Source: Spirosoma aerolatum
Lineage (GTDB): Bacteria > Bacteroidota > Bacteroidia > Cytophagales > Spirosomataceae
DNA length: 64,000 nucleotides
Direction of reading: 5' to 3'
NCBI RefSeq assembly: GCF_002056795.1
Contig: NZ_CP020104.1
Coordinates: 4,721,501 to 4,785,500 of the forward strand
Shown here: piece after piece, positions 58,228 through 64,000 of the stretch
Layout of the letters: the number at the start of each line of letters is the position of its first letter
Position numbering within the stretch: the first letter of the stretch is position 1
Translations under genes and position numbers: made by a program
The notes under the pieces: model-generated
Databases searched by the model: none
Seen by the model: only the letters and a program-made list of their open reading frames with translations
Told to the model about the DNA's origin: nothing

Positions 58228-59004
58228 TTATTCGACTAATTCGCCCACGAAGTGCCGGGTAAGCCAGCTTTCCAGTAATTCGTTGAATCGGTCGGGGCAC
58301 TCCATCATGGGTGCATGGCAACACTTATCAATAAAGTACAATTCAGAATGCTCAATCAGTCGGTTGAATTCATGACCGACCTCCGCTGGTGTGATCGTAT
58401 CATTCAGCCCCCATACTAATAACGTTGGTACCTGAATTTTGTGTAAGTCCTTGCCTACATTGTTCCGCTGTGCCGACTTGGCAATGGCCACAATGCTCAT
58501 ACACTTGGGAATACTGCTCGTAATTTCAAAGACCTCGTCGATCAACTCTTTCGAAGCTACTTTCGGATCGTAGAACGTATAAGCCACCCGTTCGGCAATG
58601 TAATCGTAACTGCCCCGCTTCGGAAACGAGCCACCCATTCCATTCTCGAACAGACCCGAACTACCCGTCAGCACCAATCCACGGACCTGATCAGGATTTT
58701 TGAAGGTGTATAAAATAGCCAGGTGCCCTCCTAACGAATTGCCCAGCAACGTCATATTATGCAGATCTTTTTGGGCTACAAATTTTTCGATGAAGGTCAC
58801 CAGCCCTTCCAGACTGGCCTGACGAAGCGGCATTTCATAGATAGGCAACAAGGGAATAACGATGCGATAACGCCCTGAAAACGTAGTAATTACACTATCC
58901 CAGTTACTAAGAGCGCCAAACAGGCCGTGCAAGAGCAGCAATACGTCGCCCTCTCCTTCATCAACATAGCGAAAACCGGCTTCTTCTTTAATAGTATAGC
59001 TCAT
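58228..59004 (-). CDS. Alpha/beta hydrolase
   Basis: 258 residues. Oxyanion-hole HG in LLLHGLFGALSNWD, nucleophile elbow GNSLGGH, Asp in LVWGLNDTITP and His in CCHAPMMECP form a complete triad. No signal peptide. Its start overlaps the upstream glutaminase gene by 17 bp, so the two share a transcript; by context it could act in a pathway with chorismate-derived products, though nothing proves that. Confidence 0.87.
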   Translation of the reverse strand: MSYTIKEEAGFRYVDEGEGDVLLLLHGLFGALSNWDSVITTFSGRYRIVIPLLPIYEMPLRQASLEGLVTFIEKFVAQKDLHNMTLLGNSLGGHLAILYTFKNPDQVRGLVLTGSSGLFENGMGGSFPKRGSYDYIAERVAYTFYDPKVASKELIDEVFEITSSIPKCMSIVAIAKSAQRNNVGKDLHKIQVPTLLVWGLNDTITPAEVGHEFNRLIEHSELYFIDKCCHAPMMECPDRFNELLESWLTRHFVGELVE

Positions 59005-59617
59005 TGTACTGGCTGGTTAGGGATGTGATAAAATCTGTTTTTCTATGGTTAACTGTTATATAGTCAGTCCAGTTTTTGATAAGTTGTAACCCATTCTGGG
59101 TTAAAGCCGCTTCGGGGTGAAACTGGATTCCCCAAATGGGTAACGCACAATGTCGTATCGCCATCACCTCATCCTGGTCGGTAATAGCGGTTTTAATCAG
59201 GGCTTCCGGCATATTGGTTAAGACGAGTGAGTGGTACCGAGTCACATCAAACGTTTCGGGCAAACCTTGCCAAAGCACATCCTCCGTGATTGTTCGAATC
59301 GTCGATACCTTACCATGCATCGGTCGTTGGGCAGGTATTAACTCAGCACCGAAGTATTGACCGATAGCCTGATGCCCCAAACAAACCCCTAACATAGGAA
59401 CTCGCCGATGATAATAATGAACAACATTCATCAACGAGCCCGACTGATAGGGCGACCCCGGTCCGGGCGATAGCACGACTGCATCAACCGAACTTCCTGT
59501 CAGCCGCTCCCACGAGTCATTGTTTCGAACAACGCGACATACGGCTCCTGCCTGTTGGAGGTAATCAACCAGCATGTAAGTGAACGAATCGAAATTATCA
59601 ACAACCAATAGATTCAT
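58988..59617 (-). CDS. Anthranilate/aminodeoxychorismate synthase, glutamine amidotransferase subunit
   Basis: 209 residues. Class I glutaminase: DNFDSFTYMLVDYLQQAGA start, VLSPGPGSPYQSG, nucleophile Cys in LGVCLGHQAIGQ, and His-Glu in IQFHPEAAL. It supplies ammonia for a TrpE- or PabB-type subunit, which is not in this window. Without a trp context the PabA role in folate synthesis is slightly favoured. Confidence 0.9.
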   Translation of the reverse strand: MNLLVVDNFDSFTYMLVDYLQQAGAVCRVVRNNDSWERLTGSSVDAVVLSPGPGSPYQSGSLMNVVHYYHRRVPMLGVCLGHQAIGQYFGAELIPAQRPMHGKVSTIRTITEDVLWQGLPETFDVTRYHSLVLTNMPEALIKTAITDQDEVMAIRHCALPIWGIQFHPEAALTQNGLQLIKNWTDYITVNHRKTDFITSLTSQYNELYY

Positions 59618-59837
59618 GTGGTTATAACCCAGGAAGCTGCCGCAAAATTAACGTTTTCTAAAAAAAAGCAAGAACCGTTGAATAATAGCATTTGATTATC
59701 AGAATGTTATCTTTTCATTAAATTTAAAATGTGCAATTTTTATTAAAAAAGTACCAGAACAGAATGGCACATTTTCTATTAGACACGTCCAACCCATCAA
59801 CTTTGACCGTTATTTTAGCGCTAAATACGATTCTACT

Positions 59838-61136
59838 ATGTCAATTGATTCGTCAGATACTGAATCGCCTGTTATTATTGTTGGTGCCGGTATTGCAGGG
59901 CTGACCTGTGCGGTTTATTTAAAACAAGTCGGCATCCATGCACTCGTACTGGAAGCGAGCGATGGTGTTGGCGGACGCATACGCACCGATCTGGTCGATG
60001 GGTTTCAACTGGACAGAGGATTTCAGATACTGCTGACAGCCTATCCCGAAGCGCAACGGTTGCTCAATTATTCGGCGCTCAATCTTCAGCCGTTCCGGTC
60101 GGGAGCACTTATTCATGATCAGGGGCAGTGGCTCACCCTGATCAATCCACTACAGGAACCAACGGCTGTCTTTCAAACGCTGGCTTCGTCTGTCGGCACA
60201 ATGGGCGATAAAGTGCGTATTGCCGAACTGATGCGTCGGACACAAGGGCTATCAACGGATGAAGTATTTCAACAGAAGCCCAGCACTACCCAGTCGTTTT
60301 TACAGGAGTTTGGCTTTTCTGAACAGATCATCGAACGGTTTTTTCGGCCATTTTTTGGTGGGGTATTTCTGGAAGACGCCCTTTCGACCTCAAGCAATTT
60401 TTTCGAGTTCTGTTTCCATATGTTTTTCAAGGGCGAAGCTGCCGTTCCGGCCAGGGGTATGGGTGCCATCGCGGCCCAACTCGCCGAACGGCTAATGCCC
60501 GGACAAATCTGGCTGAATACGTCTGTTGATCAGGTTGACGGGAATACTGTTCGGCTAGCTAATGGTAAAACGCTGACGGCTAAAGCAATTGTACTAGCTG
60601 TCGATGGCGCTCAGGCGGCAGTGCTACGCAGCCAGTTAGTGAGAGAGAATAGTCATCCTATCCCGCCGGGTTTCAATCAGACGATCTGTACCTATTTTTC
60701 GGCGCCTAAATCGCCAGCCTCAGCAAAAGGCCAAAAGCTTCTGATGCTGAATACCCAGCGTAAGTCAGTTGTACATCATATTGCCGTTTTGAGTGATGTA
60801 GCCCCTGCTTATGCGCCTGGTGGGCAAAGTCTTATTTCGGTAAGCACACAAGGGGTAACCAATGTAGACCCTGCTCTCTTAACTAGTCAGATTCAGCAGG
60901 AATTAGGTGATTGGTTTGGCAATGAAGTACAACAGTGGAACCCTATACGAACTTATACGATCCCTCACGCTTTACCGACCTACAATCCCGAACAGGCCGG
61001 TGAGAATGCCCTTCGTCAACCCCTTCAACTGACCAACTCTGTGTATCAGTGTGGCGATCAGACAGCCTACCCATCCCTTAATGCTGCCATGCAGACGGGT
61101 CGGGAAGTGGCCGAGATGATTATACGTCAACAGTAG
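59838..61136 (+). CDS. FAD-dependent amine oxidase-like protein
   Basis: 432 residues. N-terminal dinucleotide-binding motif VIIVGAGIAGLTCAVYLKQV, followed by the GVGGRIRTDLVDGFQLDRGF block typical of the amine oxidase/phytoene desaturase group, and a C-terminal YQCGDQTAYPSLNAAMQTG FAD-binding end. Resembles protoporphyrinogen oxidase-like or carotenoid desaturase-like proteins; substrate not clear. The gap 59618-59837 upstream is AT-rich and shows no promoter I can call. Confidence 0.85.
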   Translation: MSIDSSDTESPVIIVGAGIAGLTCAVYLKQVGIHALVLEASDGVGGRIRTDLVDGFQLDRGFQILLTAYPEAQRLLNYSALNLQPFRSGALIHDQGQWLTLINPLQEPTAVFQTLASSVGTMGDKVRIAELMRRTQGLSTDEVFQQKPSTTQSFLQEFGFSEQIIERFFRPFFGGVFLEDALSTSSNFFEFCFHMFFKGEAAVPARGMGAIAAQLAERLMPGQIWLNTSVDQVDGNTVRLANGKTLTAKAIVLAVDGAQAAVLRSQLVRENSHPIPPGFNQTICTYFSAPKSPASAKGQKLLMLNTQRKSVVHHIAVLSDVAPAYAPGGQSLISVSTQGVTNVDPALLTSQIQQELGDWFGNEVQQWNPIRTYTIPHALPTYNPEQAGENALRQPLQLTNSVYQCGDQTAYPSLNAAMQTGREVAEMIIRQQ

Positions 61137-61153
61137 ATAGTGTGTTCTATAAT

Positions 61154-61198
61154 AAACAGACTGCCCCGAAAACCTGGTGTTTTCGGGGCAGTCTGTTT
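61154..61198. terminator. Bidirectional intrinsic terminator
   Basis: Exact 20-bp arms (61154-61173 and 61179-61198, aaacagactgccccgaaaac and its complement) around a 5-nt loop, between two convergent genes. Confidence 0.85.
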
Positions 61199-61213
61199 AC
61201 AGCAATTGTCGTT

Positions 61214-62845
61214 CTACTGCTTCATGCTCAGTTGATCCAGCAGTACATAACGAGCCCGATTTTTCTCGGTTTCGCCCTGGGTATTCACATCAATATGCAT
61301 CACCGGAACATTTTTATCACCTGTCACCGGTGCCCATTTCGGTAAACCAGGGCCGTTTGGATTGCCGGTTTTGATAAAGTTGGCAAAGTAGTTCTGCATC
61401 ACTTCCGACACCTTGTAATCGTCGGGTGTCCAGGCATACACTTTGTTGCTGGCCAGATTGCCCATTGCATACTCGATTTCAGCCGAGTGAACAGCTCCAC
61501 GAGCGGGAGGCATTTTCATAGCCGCAGCATCCCCGCCTTTTACAACACCACCAGCCAGACCGGGAGCGGCATCACCCATAGCTGCCGTCATGGCTGGGCG
61601 TGGGCGAGCGTACATGTACCGATACACGGCTTTGCCACCACCGGTTTTAGCCTGAATGTCGGACCAGCGCCAGGTACTGTAGCCAATAAAACGGTCACTG
61701 GCCAGATCGGTAGCCGCCTGTACCACTTGGTCGTCGGTGCTGGCAGGGTATACCTTCAATACCTCGTCGGCTTGCTCCTTATAGAGCTTTTTGACGGCAT
61801 TCACGTAATTCTCCACCGTTGGTTTTTCCTGGCCCAACAGAGCCCGGTAGTTCATTTCCTCGGAGTTCCAGCCTACCAATAGCGGTACATGTGCCTGCTC
61901 CCCAGCTGCGTACAGATCGGCTGGTGCCTTCGGGAAGAAATATCCGTCGATAGCCGATGTAAACCAGGGCACACCGGGTTTAGCCGTTGCTTCCAGCAGT
62001 TTTTCTGCCGACATCGCCCGTAATTCGGCTAATGAGTTAGCCCCTGCACCCGTCGCAAATTTCACACCCATTTCTTCGGCCGCCGATAAAGTCGATGGCG
62101 GTAAGGTACCAAGCAGCGAGCCGCTTTCTCCAATAGCACCGGCAATGAGGTTTTTCGACAGCGGGGATACCATCTGGGCACTTACAGATACCGAACCGGC
62201 CGACTCACCCGCAATGGTTACTTTCTTTGGATCGCCACCGAATGCAGCAATGTTTTGCTGTACCCAGCGTAAGGCCGCCGTCTGGTCGAGGTAGCCGTAA
62301 TTGCTGGATGCGTGGTGGGGCGATTCTTTGGTCAGTTCGGGATGGGCCATAAAACCGAAAACACCCAATCGGTAATTTACCGTAAGGGCTACGATTCCTT
62401 TCTTAGCCATGCTTTCTCCATCATATCGAGCCTCCGAACCATCGCCAGCGACGAAGCCTCCCCCGTAGAAATACACCAGCACAGGCAGTTTTTCGTTCGA
62501 TGACTTAGCGGGTGTCCATACGTTCAGATACAGACAGTCTTCGCTCATACCGTCAGACCGGAAGCCCATATCGCCAAAAATAGCGCGTTGCATGGCCCGT
62601 GGTCCAAAATGATCGGCTTTCCGTACACCCTGCCAGTTTTTAACAGGCTGGGGCTCTTTCCAGCGCAGGTCACCAACCGGAGGCTGGGCAAACGGAATGC
62701 CTTTAAACGCCCGAATACCGCTGGCTTCGGTGACCCCCTCTACCATACCATTTGCCGTCTTGACCTGCGGGCCAGCCGTCGACTGCGCAACAGCCTGATA
62801 CGCCAGTTGGGCCGTCAGGAGCGAAAGCACAAAAAAGGTTTTCAT
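61214..62845 (-). CDS. Secreted type B carboxylesterase
   Basis: 543 residues. Signal peptide (about 1-20, MKTFFVLSLLTAQLAYQAVA). Carboxylesterase B motifs: EDCLYLNVWTPA, oxyanion site FYGGGFVAGDGS, nucleophile elbow GESAGSVSVS, acid Glu in VGWNSEEMNY and His in AVHSAEIEYAMGN. Hydrolyses esters in the periplasm. The degenerate Nudix regulator is divergent just upstream, suggesting control. Confidence 0.9.
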   Translation of the reverse strand: MKTFFVLSLLTAQLAYQAVAQSTAGPQVKTANGMVEGVTEASGIRAFKGIPFAQPPVGDLRWKEPQPVKNWQGVRKADHFGPRAMQRAIFGDMGFRSDGMSEDCLYLNVWTPAKSSNEKLPVLVYFYGGGFVAGDGSEARYDGESMAKKGIVALTVNYRLGVFGFMAHPELTKESPHHASSNYGYLDQTAALRWVQQNIAAFGGDPKKVTIAGESAGSVSVSAQMVSPLSKNLIAGAIGESGSLLGTLPPSTLSAAEEMGVKFATGAGANSLAELRAMSAEKLLEATAKPGVPWFTSAIDGYFFPKAPADLYAAGEQAHVPLLVGWNSEEMNYRALLGQEKPTVENYVNAVKKLYKEQADEVLKVYPASTDDQVVQAATDLASDRFIGYSTWRWSDIQAKTGGGKAVYRYMYARPRPAMTAAMGDAAPGLAGGVVKGGDAAAMKMPPARGAVHSAEIEYAMGNLASNKVYAWTPDDYKVSEVMQNYFANFIKTGNPNGPGLPKWAPVTGDKNVPVMHIDVNTQGETEKNRARYVLLDQLSMKQ

Positions 62846-62990
62846 TTGAAGTTAATTAAGGATTCTATTTATTATTGTAACAATTTGTTACAATAATAAA
62901 AACTTGCGCCGATACTACCAACGTTTTTGTTATTTGCCGTAGATCAAGAGCTGTTAGAAGAATGTTTTGACAGACGAATCCATACGAATC

Positions 62991-63734
62991 ATGATGCGCG
63001 AGCGATTACATCCCGAAGAAATGCAGACCGATGGTGCTGGCTTTTTACCCAGTCTGGCAATCGACACCGTTATCTTTGGGTTTCACGAAGGCCAGCTAAA
63101 AATTCTGCTCCTGGAATATACGAACACCAACCTGTTGGCCTTACCGGGCGGTTTCATTCAGGAAACGGAGAATTTGAACGATGCAGCCCGACGGGTACTT
63201 GCCGAACGGACCAGCCTGCAGGGTATCTATCTGGATCAGTTTTACACCTTTGGCGACCTCGATCGTTACGATCCAACTCCCCTACGGGCCATTATGTCGG
63301 CACATGGCCTCAACTACTCCGACCACCACTGGTTGCTCCGTCGCTTTGTTTCGGTTGGGTACTATGCCTTGGTCGACTTCACAAAAGCGGTACCCGTACC
63401 CGATCTGCTGGCCGACCGCTGCGACTGGTATGACCTGGCCAATCTCCCCCCCTTGATGCAGGATCATCAGAAAATTGTTCAGAAAGCGCTGGACACCTTA
63501 CGGCTCGAACTCGACCGCAAGCTGATTGGCTTCAACCTGCTTTCCGAAACGTTTACAATGGCTGATTTACAGCGGCTTTACGAAACCATTTTAGGCCAGA
63601 AACTACACCGCTCCGGTTTTCAGCGCAAAATGCTCAGCCTGGGAATTCTGGAGCGACTCGATAAACAATACAGTGGAGGAGCCCACAAAGCGCCTTATCT
63701 TTACCGATTCGCTTCCGATAAAAAGCCGGTATAA
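62991..63734 (+). CDS. NrtR-like Nudix-domain transcription regulator
   Basis: 247 residues from the ATG at 62991; a TTG at 62967 would add 8. Nudix-like N-terminal domain (about 20-160: FLPSLAIDTVIFGFHEGQLK, LALPGGFIQETENL) and a C-terminal winged helix (about 180-240, LLSETFTMADLQRLYETILG; KMLSLGILERLDKQYSGGAH). The Nudix box reads ARRVLAERTSLQ, so the REUxEE metal site is lost, as in NrtR/AraR-type repressors that sense a ligand rather than hydrolyse it. Divergent from the carboxylesterase gene. Confidence 0.85.
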   Translation: MMRERLHPEEMQTDGAGFLPSLAIDTVIFGFHEGQLKILLLEYTNTNLLALPGGFIQETENLNDAARRVLAERTSLQGIYLDQFYTFGDLDRYDPTPLRAIMSAHGLNYSDHHWLLRRFVSVGYYALVDFTKAVPVPDLLADRCDWYDLANLPPLMQDHQKIVQKALDTLRLELDRKLIGFNLLSETFTMADLQRLYETILGQKLHRSGFQRKMLSLGILERLDKQYSGGAHKAPYLYRFASDKKPV

Positions 63735-63802
63735 CTGCTGATCGTTGCACAACGTCCGATAACGACATTTTTCAGATCACTCCGGCCAACCGTTACCCAT
63801 TC

Positions 63803-64000
63803 ATGCCTGGAAACGCATTTGTTCGTTATGGTCTGCTTTTACTATTGGCACTGCCGATTGGTTTTTTGCTGCTCAATCCACAGCTACTCCGCTGCATTTG
63901 GATCGAGCATTCAGGCCATTTTCAGACTGCTAAGGGGATGACGAACGTTTATATAAGTCGGACCGCTACCCAACGGCAACAAACCAAATTTCGTCAGCAG
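63803..64000 (+). CDS. Partial gene, membrane-anchored protein cut by the window end
   Basis: ATG at 63803 opens a frame that continues past position 64000 (66 codons seen). The N-terminus MPGNAFVRYGLLLLLALPIG continues as FLLLNPQLLRC, a membrane anchor or signal, followed by a polar segment (HFQTAKGMTNVYISRTATQR). Too little is present to name a family. Confidence 0.55.
   Translation, partial: MPGNAFVRYGLLLLLALPIGFLLLNPQLLRCIWIEHSGHFQTAKGMTNVYISRTATQRQQTKFRQQ

Overview
The window reads as a chromosomal segment of a Bacteroidota bacterium, most likely Cytophagales and Spirosoma-like. The pointers are LytS/LytTR signalling pairs, a propeller-type hybrid sensor, a BshB1 deacetylase, paired DUF6089-type barrels, roughly 50% GC, and few Shine-Dalgarno sequences. 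This placement is inference from gene content; no rRNA is present.

Left flank (1-4514): a 1-Cys peroxiredoxin, a NarL-type response regulator overlapping its histidine kinase, a DUF3299-like secreted protein with a perfect 66-bp palindromic terminator, and a small secreted protein.

Integrated element (4515-23344, about 18.8 kb): it sits in the 3' end of tRNA-Ala(GGC), with imperfect 26-bp direct repeats at 4515-4540 and 23330-23355 and a tyrosine integrase next to the tRNA. In order it holds: a repressor-like HTH gene divergent from a compact early operon ending in a RepA-like P-loop ATPase; a gene broken by a recent IS3-family insertion (1287 bp, TSD AAAG), readable again if the IS is removed in silico; a repeat-rich probable origin or control region; two AT-rich accessory genes and a tiny regulator-like gene; and a one-directional 9.5-kb cassette (10801-20346) of about 17 mostly small genes. 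The cassette encodes many single-span membrane proteins with polybasic tails, two related transglycosylases, a membrane-anchored SGNH-like esterase, a membrane-anchored JAMM peptidase and a very basic 43-aa protein. I see no terminase, portal, tail, relaxase or type IV secretion gene. The best reading is a provirus of a tailless, membrane-containing (or otherwise non-tailed) virus whose capsid protein I cannot recognise. Cargo at the right end includes an AbiJ-like HEPN protein.

Right flank (23345-64000): GIY-YIG protein, NlpC/P60 and M23 peptidases, Tex, a cold-shock protein, acyltransferase, CCA-adding enzyme, a Sua5-like protein, AI-2E transporter family protein, a nitrilase homologue lacking two catalytic residues, BshB1, two LytS-type sensors and one LytTR regulator, an S9 peptidase, several secreted proteins of unknown role, a von Willebrand A protein, a five-gene D-glucarate/galactarate catabolic operon (48747-54477, minus strand), two outer-membrane barrels, NAD kinase, CBS protein, alpha/beta hydrolase, PabA/TrpG glutaminase, an FAD amine oxidase-like protein, a type B carboxylesterase and a NrtR-like Nudix regulator. 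Long locus-specific hairpins sit in many intergenic gaps of this flank.
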